Below are positions 35,040 to 46,177 of a stretch of DNA of 64,000 nucleotides, piece by piece. The translations under genes and the position numbers were made by a program. The notes under the pieces were generated by a model. It saw only the letters and a list, made by a program, of their open reading frames with translations, was not told the origin of the DNA and made no database searches. Positions within the stretch are counted from its first letter, which is position 1. Each line of letters begins with the position of its first letter. The stretch comes from Dromiciops gliroides (Eukaryota; Chordata; Mammalia; Microbiotheria; Microbiotheriidae), in contig NC_057862.1 in the NCBI RefSeq assembly GCF_019393635.1, forward strand, positions 674,443,814-674,507,813, read 5' to 3'.

Positions 35040-35475
35040 ACACTCAAAGTGAGAGAGATGGAATTAGGAGAAAGGGGAGAAGTAGGGGTGATAAGGGAAA
35101 AGAGAAAGACGAGAAAGGAAAAGGAAGAAGCTGAAGGGGAAAGAGGAAAGGAGAAAAGGGAGGGGAATAAGGGGAGAAAAGGAAAAAGAGGAGAGAATTA
35201 GAAGGGGAGACGGAGAGACAAGGACAGAGAACAAGGGGACTGAAGGAGGGGAGGGAGGTGAAAAGGAAGGAGGACAGAGAGGGAGAGACACAGTAAGGAA
35301 AAACGCAGGACAGGGAGGGAGGAGAGGAAAACGAAGGGAAGGGGGAGCCAGAGGAAGGAGGGAAAGGAGAGAGAGGAGGGGAAAGGAAAGTGAGGGAGAG
35401 GAAGGGGAAGAAGCGGGAGAGCAGAGGACAGAAGGAAGGGACAGAGGAGGAGGGGGAAGAGGAGGAGGAGGGGGA
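35040..35475. repeat. Polypurine (GA-rich) tract upstream of the CpG island
   Basis: About 430 nt of nearly uninterrupted purine on the + strand (aggaaag, gggagag and gaagg blocks, rare pyrimidines). It ends where the CpG-rich promoter region begins. A 201-codon minus-strand frame over it is a composition artefact. Confidence 0.9.
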
Positions 35476-36124
35476 CAGAGGGGGAGCTGGGAAGGGGAGA
35501 ATTAGGGAATGAGGCTGCGGCAGAAGGCTGAGCCCAAGCTGCGGCTGCCGGCTGCCCACTCCTGAACCCACTGGAAAGTCAGACCCGCCCCTCCTCCTTC
35601 TCCCTCTCCTCCCTCTCTCTTCCCCAACCTCCGGATCCCTTCTTTCCAAAAGGAGTTTCTAGCTCCCCCCACCCCCGCCCTCCCAGAGCCCTCCTCCTGA
35701 CGGCCCCTCCTCCCGGCTCCCCAGCCCCCCTTTGCTGCTCTCTCTCCTCCGCCAAAGTGCCAGCCGAGCCCGAGCCGAGAGCAGTCGGGAGACGAGCGGT
35801 GGCAGCCGCCTGGACCGCAGCCCCAACAGCTCCCGGACCCCAGCCGCAACAGACCACACCGGACTGCACCGCACCGCACCGCAGCTGGAGCCCAGCCTCC
35901 TGTCCGCTCTAGCCGGCTTGGCTTAACCGTGCTTGGAGATCCATTCGCTCCACCTCGGGGCTCGCCGCCTTCACCTTGGAGCTGGGTTTAGGGGAGCCCC
36001 CCAAGAGCCTCCTGCCCCCGGCCGCCCTTCCCAGCCCGCTCCGAGGCCCCGCAGTGCCCGTGGGAACTTGTCGGAAGGAGCCCGTCGGGGCTGAGGGGGG
36101 AGCGGGAGGCGGGGCTGACAGGGG

Positions 36125-36322
<198 letters not shown>

Positions 36323-36345
36323 GCAGCCGCCGCAGCGGGAGGGCC

Positions 36346-36414
36346 ATGCCCAGCTCCCCGCACCCCGCCAGCCCCGCGTTCCCTCGGGTCCGATCCCCGA
36401 CGGCAGCCCTCTAG
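36346..36414 (+). promoter_or_regulatory. 22-codon AUG uORF ending 1 nt before the ADRA1D start
   Basis: ATG at 36346 (context GGGCCATGC, G at -3) opens a 22-codon frame, Pro/Ser/Ala-rich, stopping at TAG 36412-36414. The receptor ATG is at 36416, so one base separates stop and start. If the transcript begins upstream, scanning ribosomes meet this uORF first. Peptide-encoding leaders are known in beta-2 adrenoceptor mRNA; a role here is inferred. Confidence 0.7.
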
Positions 36415-36415
36415 G

Positions 36416-37535
36416 ATGCCATTCCCGGACCTGCTCCAAGTCGGTTTCGACGGGCACGGCTCTGACAACGGGCCGGGAGGCAGCGGGGCCGGCGGAGGGG
36501 GCGGCGGGGGCGGCGGCAGTGGCGGGGGCTCGGACAGCCCGGGAGTAGTTGTCACCGGAGTCCCTGCCACCGCCGGGGGTGCTGCCGTAGTCGGAGCGGG
36601 AGGCGGCGAGGGCAACCGCACCTTCCCGGGAGCCCCGGGGGTCGCGTGCCCCGCGGGCAGCCCCGGCAGCGCGGGCGAGGTGAACGACACAGCTGCCGTG
36701 GGGGGCGTGGTGGTGAGCGCCCAGGCGCTGGGCGTCGGGGTCTTCTTGGCCGCCTTCATCCTCGCGGCCATAGCTGGCAACCTGCTGGTCATCCTCTCGG
36801 TGGCGTGCAACCGCCACCTGCAGACTGTCACCAACTACTTCATCGTCAACCTGGCAGTGGCCGACCTCCTCCTCAGCGCCACCGTGCTGCCCTTCTCGGC
36901 CACCATGGAGGTTCTGGGCTTCTGGGCCTTCGGCCGGGCCTTCTGCGACGTGTGGGCAGCTGTGGACGTCCTGTGCTGCACCGCCTCCATCCTCAGCCTC
37001 TGCACCATCTCGGTGGACCGCTACGTCGGGGTGAGACACTCGCTCAAGTACCCGGCCATCATGACTGAGCGCAAGGCGGCCGCCATCCTGGCCCTGCTCT
37101 GGGCCGTGGCCCTCGTGGTGTCTGTGGGGCCCTTGCTGGGCTGGAAAGAGCCCGTGCCCCCGGACGACCGCTTCTGCGGCATCACCGAGGAAGCCGGCTA
37201 CGCGGTCTTCTCCTCGGTCTGCTCCTTCTACCTGCCCATGGCCGTCATCCTGGTCATGTACTTCCGGGTCTACGTGGTGGCCCGGAGGACCACGAGGAGC
37301 CTGGAGGCTGGGGTCAAGAGGGAGCGGAGCAAGTCCACGGACATCGTCCTCCGCATTCACTGCCGGAGCTCGGGCCCCGAGGACACCCGAGCCGCCAAGG
37401 GCCACAACTTCCGCAGCTCACTGTCTGTCCGGCTGCTCAAGTTCTCCCGGGAGAAGAAGGCGGCCAAGACTCTAGCCATCGTGGTGGGCGTCTTCGTCCT
37501 CTGCTGGTTCCCGTTCTTTTTCGTCCTGCCCCTAG
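36416..37535 (+). CDS. ADRA1D: Alpha-1D adrenergic receptor, exon 1 (TM1-TM6)
   Basis: Class A GPCR for noradrenaline/adrenaline, coupling through Gq/11 to phospholipase C; drives smooth-muscle contraction. The exon encodes 373 residues plus one base. An extracellular N-tail of about 100 residues is Gly-rich (nine Gly in a row at 26-34) with two N-glycosylation sequons, N67 and N90. TM1 ~104-130 (N122), TM2 ~141-165 (D150), TM3 with C177, amine-binding D184 and DRY at 201-203, TM4 with W229, ECL2 C254, TM5 with catechol-binding serines 266, 267 and 270 and P274, third loop ~287-344, TM6 CWFPFF at 363-368. The start aligns with the human N-terminus (M-x-F-x-DLL) and has A at -3. ADRA1D is favoured over ADRA1A/1B by the long Gly-rich N-tail and the VNxTAAVGG(L/V)VVSAQ segment before TM1. 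TM7 and the C-tail are in exon 2, outside the window. The frame is intact. Confidence 0.97.
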
Positions 37536-37541
37536 GTAAGT
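37536..37541 (+). other. ADRA1D: Splice donor of ADRA1D intron 1
   Basis: CTAG|GTAAGT, a full consensus donor. The intron is phase 1: the final exon base is the G of a split glycine codon (LPL-G). The site falls right after TM6, where alpha-1 adrenoceptor genes carry their intron. Reading through adds Gly-Lys and then TGA at 37541-37543. Confidence 0.93.
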
Positions 37542-38119
37542 GACATACACACACCTCTTTTCCTCAGGTCCTTTCCTGGCCCCCAAGGGCTGCCTCTTTG
37601 CAGAAGGGCCGGGCTTCTTTGCCCTCCCACATCCCCGACGTCCTAACTTGAATTGTCTCTGGTTGATGGCATCTCCAGCTTGACGGATGGGTAAAAAGAA
37701 AACAAAGCTGATAAAAATACAGCTGGGAAAATTAAGGTCTGCACAGAGGTTCTGTTGGTGGGTCAGGTTCGCTTGGGTGTTTATATGTGGGGGGGGGGGT
37801 TTACGTTCAGTGTGTGTAGGGGGCACTCGTGTTGGCATCCAGGTGCTAAGAGAGGGAAGAAAGCATTCTATCGTCGGTCTAACTTTCCCTTCCGGACTTT
37901 TCTAATTAGGGCCATGAAACTTCCCTCCTCCATGATGTTTCCCATTCTAGAACCCATGTAGCCCAAGGGTGTGAGAAGGTGCAGCTCTTGGTGTGCCTGA
38001 GTTCTCTGTCCATTTGTGGATTATACCCATGTAGAGAAACTCAGCCGGGCACATGTGGGTGCACACTGAGAGGCAAAGGGTACGTGGAGACCTGGGTTTT
38101 CTTTCCGTTGCAAAGGAAG

Positions 38120-38320
38120 GATCACTTGGAGTGGCATCAGAGAAGAAGCAGTGGACCGGGGAGTCTGGAGACTTGGGTCCCAGGACTAGCTCTGCTACTG
38201 CCTTGTTGTGTGACCTTGGACAAGGCCCTTTTGGCTTCTGGTCTGCCTCAGTTTCCTCCCCTTGTAAAATGAGGTCAGGCTGGGTGACCTCTCAGCTCCC
38301 TCAGCTCTGACAAATGTGCT
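38120..38320 (+). mobile_element. MIR SINE
   Basis: 'cagtggaccggggagtctggagac', 'ctctgctactgccttgttgtgtgaccttggac' and 'cctcagtttcctccccttgtaaaatgagg'; nearly complete MIR just inside intron 1. Confidence 0.8.
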
Positions 38321-38405
38321 AAAGCCACATCGCTCATTCTTAGATAAACCTGGGAATGCCCAGGTAAGCTCCCCTCTTAAGGGAACAGTACCAGCAGCAC
38401 TCCTA

Positions 38406-38406
<1 letters not shown>

Positions 38407-38490
<84 letters not shown>
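38407..38490. repeat. (AC)42 microsatellite
   Basis: 84 nt of uninterrupted AC dinucleotide about 0.87 kb after the splice donor. Confidence 0.98.
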
Positions 38491-38492
<2 letters not shown>

Positions 38493-38959
38493 TTCCTTGC
38501 AGAGGAACCAGTGCTGCTGTCCGCTTCCTGCATTCACTCCAGGAGCCTCAGTGGGGAGAATTCTCTGTTCAGTACAATGTGACCCAGCTGCAGGTTCTAG
38601 CATCTCAGAGCACCAACATAACATCGTCCCCTGAGCAGCGCTCCCCTGTCTCAGTGCACGGGAGAACTCCAGACCCCTGCAATGACACAAACTGGGATGC
38701 CACCCCTAGAACATGCCGGCTCCACAGCCCAGGCAAGAGAGGAAGATGTGGGTAGCTCCCTCCTAGTCAATGAGGACATCTGATGATTCCCATGAGTGTG
38801 AGTGGCTATGCATACCTCTGTGTGCACCCATTTATCACATGTGTGCAATGATGCACATTAATGTGGTGTGCTTATGCAGGCAGGCAAGTGCATTGTTGAA
38901 TTAAGAGACACATGCTTATGAATGGGGAGACAGCTTAGGTATAGCTGACCATCACTTTA

Positions 38960-39235
38960 GAATGGAGGGAGAGTAGAGGCCAACTAATCCAATCCTCTCA
39001 TTTTACATCTGATAAAACTAAGGTCCAGAGAAGTCAGATGACTTGTCTGATCCCCAAGTAATAGGCTTGAGGAATGGAAATGAGCTGGATCTGAGTTCAA
39101 ATCCTGCCTCTAACCCTGATTTCCTGACTATTCTTTCCCCCTTGGGCAACTCACTCTCTGGGTTTGTTTCCTTATCTGTAAAATTATGGGATTGGAACAG
39201 ATGCATTTTCACATCCCTTCTATGGGATGTCCCCT
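38960..39235. mobile_element. Inverted pair of MIR fragments
   Basis: 38960-39062 is minus ('catttttacatctgataaaactaagg'-type 3' half). 39080-39235 is plus ('gagctggatctgagttcaaatcctgcc', 'cttgggcaactcactctctgg'). Confidence 0.65.
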
Positions 39236-39284
39236 CCATCGGTCCTTTGAGAACAGGTCCCATGTCATTTTTATCTTTATATTT

Positions 39285-39590
39285 CCAGGCAGCATGACAT
39301 AGTGCTGGCCTTGGAGTGAGGAAGTATTATATCCCAAACATGGCACAGTAGATAAAGAGCTTACCTCCAAGTAAGCAAGACTTGGGTTCAAATTTGGCGT
39401 CAGACACTCACTAGCCTGTAACCCAGTACCCTGTGACTCTTAATCTCTGTCTGCCTCAGTTTCCTCAACTTTGAAATGGGGATAACACCTCCCTCCCACG
39501 GTTGTTGTGAAGACCAAAGAGATAATATCTGAAATGCATTTAGCAGTGCCTGGCACATAGTAGGCACTTAATGAATGATTGTTTTCTTCC
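39285..39590 (+). mobile_element. MIR copies, one truncated and one nearly full
   Basis: 'ggcagcatgacatagtgctggccttggag' (39287) is a truncated head. 39345-39590 is a fuller copy through 'gggttcaaatttggcgtcagac', 'cctcagtttcctcaactttg' and 'gcctggcacatagtaggcac'. Confidence 0.75.
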
Positions 39591-39769
39591 TTCTTATTCC
39601 CTTGCATCCTCAGTAACTGATATATAATAGGTTCTTAATTGATTAAAACCATTCATCAGTGATAGGTAGCTATTCCCAAGACTCTTAGTCCAGAGTGCTG
39701 TCTCCATCAGGGTCCGAGGAGGGATGGTGGTCAAGGTGGTGGGAGTTTTAGCTGCCTGGCAGGTCACCT

Positions 39770-40045
39770 TTCTTCAGCCAGGCTGCTTTGTCTGCCCTGT
39801 GAGTGACAGTTGGTCAGAAGTTGGTGGCTTTACAGAGTATTTTGATTTGGGAATTCCTACCCATCCTCAAAGCTTCATTCAAATGCCCTCCTGCTAAGAA
39901 GCCTTCAGTGGATGGCCTTCCACATCAGCCCTTCCCCACAACCTCACTTGTGTTTCTCTCCTGCATTCATCGTGTACATTATGCTGCTGTGAGTCTGTCT
40001 TGTCTCCCCACTAAATTGTAGTGGGGGGAGGGAAGACTCTCAGTC
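39770..40045 (+). mobile_element. L2 3' segment
   Basis: 'aattcctacccatcctcaaagcttcattcaaatgccctcctgctaagaagcc' and 'acctcacttgtgtttctctcc' are the L2 region upstream of its terminus. Confidence 0.65.
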
Positions 40046-40084
40046 AGACTCAACCTCATTATTATTATTAATTATTTTCCTCCT

Positions 40085-40475
40085 TTTTCTTCTCTTTTCT
40101 CTCTGTCTCTCTGTCTCTTTCTGTCTCTCCATCTCTCTCTGTCTGTCTGTCTCTCTGTCTGTCTCTGTCTCTGTCTCTCTGACTCTTTCTCTCTCTCTCT
40201 CTCTGTCTCTTCTCTGTCTCTCTCTCTGTCTCTCTCTCTTCCTCCCTCCCTCCTTCCCTCCTTCCGAGTCTAACATAGGCAGGCTATATTTGTAATGAAC
40301 AAGTGATTGATGAATAGATGAATGAATGAACTAATGAATGAATGAATGAATGAATGAATGAATGAATGAAATTGTAGAAACTGAGGTGAGGAAGGAGGGT
40401 ATTCAAAGCAGGGGAAGTATGTGTATATACATATATACATGCATGCATGCATACATATATGCATACATACACACA
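40085..40475. repeat. Three microsatellites: (TCTG/TCTC)n, (GAAT)n, (CATA)n
   Basis: 40085-40265 TCTC/TCTG mix; 40308-40372 tetranucleotide GAAT with 11 consecutive clean units near its end; 40420-40475 CATA/GCAT mix. The following 40480-40850 is A/T- and TG-rich decayed sequence. Confidence 0.92.
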
Positions 40476-40859
40476 TATTGCTGGGTTTGCCTATATCCAG
40501 TTTGCAAATATAAATACATTTAAGACAATATACCTGTATATACTTGCATGGACAGATGAGCTATGTCCATACTAAATATGAATGCCTGTGTGTAAAGATA
40601 CATGTTGAGCTGGTACGTATATGCATTTCTGTGTACACATGTGTGCACATGGTGTTGCATGTCCATGTAAATTCGGTGTGTGTATAGAATGAGGATGCAG
40701 CTTGATTTGGGTGCACATGTATATACCTGGATAGGTATGTCTCTAAGAGTATTGTCAATGTAAATGTGGTATATTTCACTGTGTGGTGGCATTGCATGGG
40801 TGGGTGTTCATAGGGCTGTGTGGACAGTGTCCCCGTAATATGCATCTATGCAAAAGTGT

Positions 40860-41043
40860 GATAGAGTGGAAGGGGCCCTGATCAGGAAGACCTGGGTTTG
40901 AATTCCACCTTTGCCATTTACCATCTGTGTGACCCTGGACAAGCGGATTAACCTCTCTGGGCTTCAATTTCTCCATCTGTCGAATGAGGCAGTTGGACAT
41001 GACTTCTAAGGACCCTTCTTGTTCTAAACCTATGATGTTGTGA
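40860..41043 (+). mobile_element. MIR SINE
   Basis: 'gtgatagagtggaaggggccctgatc', 'gtgtgaccctggacaagcgg' and 'ggcttcaatttctccatctgtcgaatgagg'. Confidence 0.8.
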
Positions 41044-41127
41044 TTAGCAGTGCCCACAGGAACAGGAACAAGCGTGCCTTTCACCACGATGAGCTCATTA
41101 GAGACCTACTCCTCCTTTGTGGACCAC

Positions 41128-41528
41128 ATACACACACAAACACACACCCACACAAACATACATACACACACCAAATCACACACACCCTATACCACACAGA
41201 CACACCACATCACACAAACACACGCCACATACCACATATACACACACATCACACATGCCACACACAAACATACATGCACACACCATACATACATACCCCA
41301 TACCACACAAACACATCATATCACACAAACACACACCACACACAAAAGCTCACATACACATACTCCATACCACACAACACACACACCACAACATGCCATG
41401 CACACATCACACACCACACACCACATCACATACCACAAACACAAGTACACATGTATACACACCACACATAAGCGCACATATACACACTCCACACACACAC
41501 ACACACACACTCCACACCACACACCCCT
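41128..41528. repeat. CA-rich imperfect minisatellite
   Basis: About 400 nt of CACA, CCACA, CATACA and CACAAA words without a fixed long period. Several overlapping open frames here (His/Thr-rich) are composition artefacts. Confidence 0.93.
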
Positions 41529-41886
41529 CCAGCTATGAGCTACTTTATTTTAGCACCCATAAGGTCCTCTATCCCAGCTCACCGAGCCAAATGGGGAGAG
41601 GGGAGGGGAAGGACAGGAGCCCCCAAAGGGAAAGAGAAAGGCTGTTGGTGGGTTTTTCTCGAAGCTTCCAGGGACCTCCTGAGCATGGCCCCTGATGTCC
41701 TTGAGCACATCTCCAGGCCATGCTGGGCTCAGCAGGAGGCCCCGGCAGGGGGAGGAGGGGCACAGGACTGGAGCGGGGGTGTTTCTATTCAGAGTGCCTT
41801 CTCTGCAGGTTGGAAGCTTCCTGAACACCATGGCCTGCCTGGCACCTGCTCACCACCTTCGGCCCCTGCTGTCCTTAGCAAGCAGC

Positions 41887-42055
41887 GTGGGGTAGCAGGG
41901 AGGCTGGTCCGCCGGCACTAGCAAACCTGAGCTCCGATTTCTGCTTGGCTGCCTGCTACCTGCATGACCTCAGCAAAGCCCCTGACTCCCCAGGCCCGTG
42001 TTCCCTCCTGTGTAAAAGGAGCAGGCTGGGCCAGCCCATCTCTGGGGCTTGTCTC
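41887..42055 (+). mobile_element. MIR SINE, GC-rich
   Basis: 'tagcagggaggctggtccgcc', 'ctacctgcatgacctcagcaaagccc' and 'ctcctgtgtaaaaggagcagg' follow MIR order. Confidence 0.55.
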
Positions 42056-42456
42056 ACTGTGAAATCGCCCCCTCCCCTGGGACTTGCCCTGTCTTAGTCC
42101 TGCGGCAGAAATGGAAAGAAGTCGGGGAAGAGCTTCCAGAAGGCCCCGGGGAGACAGGGGCCTGAGGGAGCCCATTAGTCTCCCTCCAGAGAAGCCCAGT
42201 TGCCCTCACTTCGTCCTCCCAGAAGAGCATCTCATGGTTGTCTTGTAGCTTCCAAGGTTACAGCTCACTGGTCGGGTCAGCCAACCCTAGCTAGGTGCAA
42301 AGGAGAGAGGCCGAGCCCTCTGTTCCTAAATGCCCTGCACGCAGGCCCAGGGGCCGCTGGAGACGGCGCCCATTCTGGATCCGTAACAGGGAAAACCAGG
42401 GCAAACCAGGGCAGGGGGTGGGGAAAGGTCGGGACCATGTGACAGACAGATAGATT

Positions 42457-42697
42457 TTTTTTTTGTTCAGTTGTTAACAGTTGTTAACAAATCCTCTTGG
42501 GGTTTTCTTGGCAGAGAGGCTGGAGTTTGCCATTTCCTCCTCCAGCTCCTTTTACAGATGAAGAAACCAAGGCAAACAGGGTTAAGTGACTTGCCCAGGG
42601 TCACACAGCTAGTAAGCATCTGAGGCAAGATTTGAACTTAGGTCTTCCTGACTCCAGACCTGGTGCCCTAATCCTTTGTGCCACCTAGCTGTCCATG
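42457..42697 (-). mobile_element. Mar1-type SINE
   Basis: 'ggggttttcttggcagagagg', 'ccatttcctcctccagctcc', 'cagggtcacacagctagtaagc' and inverted head 'ccacctagctgtcc'. Nearly full length. Confidence 0.88.
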
Positions 42698-42704
42698 ACA
42701 GATA

Positions 42705-43375
42705 GAAAGATCATTTATTAAGCATGCACTATGTGCCAGGAACAGTGCACATGGAGGCATCTAGGTGGCACAGGGAAAGGGCACTGAACTTAGGAAGACC
42801 TGAGTTTGAATACTTATTAACCGCAACCTCAGGCAAGTCACTTAACTTATGCCTGCCTCGGTTTCTTCATCTGAAAAATTAGGAAAATAATATCACCTAC
42901 TGCCCGGTGTTGTAAGGAACAAATGAGATAAGATTTGTAAAGCGACTTGAAAACCTTAAAGCACTAGAAATCCAGAGCCACTGCTCTACCAGCTACATTG
43001 CCTCCTTAATTAGTATTTAATTAATGTTAATTAAATGCCATTCCTTAATAATAATAATACCCTGACATTTGTATAGCGCCTTAAGGTTTGCATAGCTGTT
43101 TGTTTACATGTTATCCTTTTTTGATCCTCACGAGAGCCTTGTTGGGAGAAAGGTGATGTTATTAGGCCTATTTCAGAGATGAGGAAACTGAGGCTGAGAT
43201 AGGCCCTATCACTTGCCCAGGGTCACATAGCTAGTGAGGGTCTGAGGTGGAATTTGAACTCAGGCTAGAGAGATTAAATGATTTGTCCCAGGTCATCCAG
43301 CTAGATAACGGCAGAGCCAGGATTTGAACACAGGTCCTTGGGTGTCAAATCTGGCTGCCATTCCACTTCATTGCT
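42705..43375. mobile_element. L2 (-) scrap, then MIR (+) and MIR (-) inverted pair
   Basis: 42705-42754 inverted L2 end. 42755-42995 plus element with 3' 'aaatgagataagatttgtaaagcg'. 43045-43375 minus element with 'tttgtatagcgccttaaggtttgc', a second core segment ('aaatgatttgtcccaggtcatcc') suggesting two overlapping copies. Confidence 0.7.
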
Positions 43376-43499
43376 ACAGGGTGCTCACTGCCCCACAGTG
43401 GGATCAGACATGGTCAAGAATTATTTTGGTGTAAAGTAGAACGTGATAGGCCCAAGAGAGGAGAATAGTAAAAACGGACAGAACCAAAGAAGAGCAGCA

Positions 43500-43970
43500 G
43501 CTTATCGGATCATAAATCTGGGGACAGAAGGTACCCCAAGGCCATAAAGATCCCAATCTGGAAGGACCTCTGAGGTCATCGGGTTCAACTCCCTCAATTT
43601 AAAAATAAGGAAACTGAGGCCCAGGGAGGCTGAGTGACGTGGTGGAAAGGTCAAAGTCACATAGGTAGGAAGGATCAGATGTAAAATTTGAACCCAGGCC
43701 CTCTGCCTCCACTAGACCAACCTGCTTCCCTGAGTTTTCCAAGGATTGTTTCTATCCAAAATTCATCAAATGTAGAAATGGAAAGAATAAGAACAGGAAT
43801 AATAACACATGACATTTATATGCTCCTTTTATCATTTCCTTTGACCTTCTAAAAAATAAAATGTCTTCTGATATAGGGACTGTAGGAATGATTGGGTCCA
43901 TTTTATAGATGGGAAGGCAAGTGACTTGTGTCAGAGGTGGGGTTTTCCTGACAACAGACATAGCGTAGAA
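43500..43970 (-). mobile_element. Two MIR-type copies
   Basis: 43500-43735 ('gaaactgaggcccagggagg', 'aatttgaacccaggccctctg') and 43790-43970 ('tgacatttatatgctccttttatc', 'cattttatagatggg'). Confidence 0.65.
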
Positions 43971-43989
43971 GACTTAGAGACTTGGGAGC

Positions 43990-44690
43990 AGGAAGCGCTC
44001 ATGATTTCTGGCTGGGGGCTGACACGACAGGGAGGGCTTCCTGGAAGAGGTGACCTTCGAACTGGACCTTGGAAGGCCAGCCATTCAATGGACTAAGATG
44101 GAGGAAGGGGAAAGGGAAGAGACATTTGAGTTTCATCCTCCTAAAGTGATTGAGTCTCCAATGTGCCCGGCAAGGTGCTAAATACTGAGAATACAAAGAA
44201 GTACAAAACACCAGGCCTGCCCCCAAGAAGCTTCCAATCTGGTAGAAAGTACAAGACATAAATGCTGCACTTTAGAGATGGAAGGGGCCTAGGTTGAGGG
44301 AAGGGGCTTACGGTGAGCCCTGAAGGATGAGTGGTATTGAGGGGGGGGGGAGGAAAGAAGGCATTCAGGGTGGAGATTGTGTGGGGCACAGTATGAACAA
44401 AAGTGTGGAGGTGGGAAACAGGCACTTGATATTTGAGGAACAGTCCAGAGACTAGCCATTCTGAAGGAGGGGGGCTGATATGTTGGGGAAATGGGAGAGC
44501 AAGTCAGAAAGGCAGGTTGGAACCAAGCTGTGGTGGGCCTCAAATGTCAAGCTGAGTAGCACGAACCTGATCAATAAGAAGCTGGGAGTTACTGAGAGGC
44601 TTTGAGCAGGGGTGTAGCATCATCCAGCATGTGTCATAGGAAGGTGAATCTAGCAGGCCAGGAAGGGGAGAGAGTGGAGACAGGAAGACA
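43990..44690 (-). mobile_element. L2 copies, long
   Basis: Contains 'gagggcttcctggaagaggtgacc', an inverted terminus 'ccaatgtgcccggcaaggtgctaaatactg', 'caggcctgcccccaagaagcttcc' and 'tggtgggcctcaaatgtcaagctg'. A G10 run lies near 44342. Confidence 0.7.
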
Positions 44691-44904
44691 ACCTAGGAGG
44701 CTTGTTAGGGAATTTCAAGTGATCCTTCCTCTCTTTTCAGAGGTGGGGAATATGGGTGTGGAATGCTACAAATGCTATTGGACATGGCTTATTTGTTCAT
44801 TGGATAGGGAAGGGAGAGGGATATTCAGAAACCAAGAGGATATAAAAACAAAGAATGTCAACAAAGCTTTTATTATTTTTTTTTAATTTTACCAAAATGA
44901 GAAA

Positions 44905-45260
44905 TGTCCAGGTCTGGGTTTGGAGTCTGAGGCTCTGGGTTCAGATCCCATTTCCATTGCTTACTGCTTGTGTGACCTTGGCCAATCTACCTCACCCCCT
45001 GAGCCTCAGTTTCTCTCTCTGTATGATGGGATGGCCTTTGAGGGAGAGTCAGGAAAGTGGAACAATCAGCAGGGCTTGGGGGTTGATGATGCCAGGAGTC
45101 CATCTCCTGGGGAGGGAGATCTAGGGATCAAGGTATGGTGGAACGGATGGGGGATCTGGAGTCAGGGAACCTGAGTTTGAATCTGACCTTGAGTAAATCA
45201 GATCCAACCATCTGAGCCTCAGTTTCTCCTTCTGTAGAGTCAGTGGGCTTAGGGTTAGAA
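44905..45260 (+). mobile_element. Two MIR copies
   Basis: 44905-45045 ('tctgaggctctgggttcagatcccatttcc', 'cctcagtttctctctctgtatgatggg') and 45140-45260 ('ggatctggagtcagggaacctgag'). Confidence 0.7.
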
Positions 45261-45644
45261 ATGGCATGTGGGAGGGGAGAATGAAGCAACAAGCTTGAGA
45301 CCAGAAGCCATGCAGAACCCAAATGGAAAACAATGCCCCAGGGGAGGGGGAGAAAGAGCAGCTCCAGACTGGGCATAGAATAATCCAGATATTGTGGGTG
45401 GGGTCTATGGATGCTCCACCCAAAGCTAGAAAGAGATCTGGGAACGGGGCAGGATACCCCACCACCACCACCAAAGTCTTCGCCTCATGAGCTGTCATAA
45501 CAACCCAGGGTCAATGACCAGAAGAGGAGATCGGATGCTCACTGGTCTCCTTCTATGAGTAAGGACCTCAGAGAAACCACAGGGATCAGGAGGGACTGAG
45601 AGGTCGACTCCAGAGCCCCCTAAGCGCCTCTTCAGGCTAAGGGC

Positions 45645-46145
45645 AGTGTTGCCCCATGGATTGAACAGTAGACTAAAGTTAGGAAACCTGGATTGGCATC
45701 CTCCTGACTCAGATCATCTCATTTTTCGTTTGTATCTCGGGTGCCAACACAGGCCCTGGCATAGAGTGGGCACTTAATGTTTGTCGATTGACCGACAACT
45801 AGACACTTCCTAGCTCCATGACCCGGAAGAGGCCACAACCTCTCTGTGTCCTCAGTTTCCTCACCTGTAAAGCAGACATAATAACATAGAACCTCCTTGA
45901 CAGGATTGTGCTGAGGACTGAAGATGAAAGCAGATGGAAAGTGTTTTGCAAACCTTAAGGCACCATCCCAACATTGGCTAAGATTATTATGGGTTTGGAT
46001 TGCAAAGATCTAAGTTCAGAACCCAACTCTGCTGTTAACTGGTTGCGGTCCCTTAAGCGAATCACTTAATTCCTCTGGGCCTTCATTCTACATAATAAGA
46101 TACTTGGACTCATATCTCCTAAGCTCCTTAGAGCCTTAAATCTTG
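45645..46145 (+). mobile_element. MIR (+) with L2 scrap, followed by second MIR (+)
   Basis: 45645-45985 is MIR interrupted at 45715-45795 by an L2 end ('ggccctggcatagagtgggcacttaatg'). 45985-46145 is a second copy ('ggcctt' 3' half, 'actggttgcggtcccttaagcg'). Confidence 0.65.
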
Positions 46146-46177
46146 TGATTGGTAAAGGACAATTGCATTTTCATCTT

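Noticed and set aside
36416..37535. ADRA1B or ADRA1A as alternative identity
   Set aside because: The long Gly-rich N-tail, the segment before TM1 and the third-loop sequence fit ADRA1D; the other two have short N-tails of different sequence.
41040..41695. His/Thr-rich frames of 143-192 codons
   Set aside because: CA-rich minisatellite translated in three frames.
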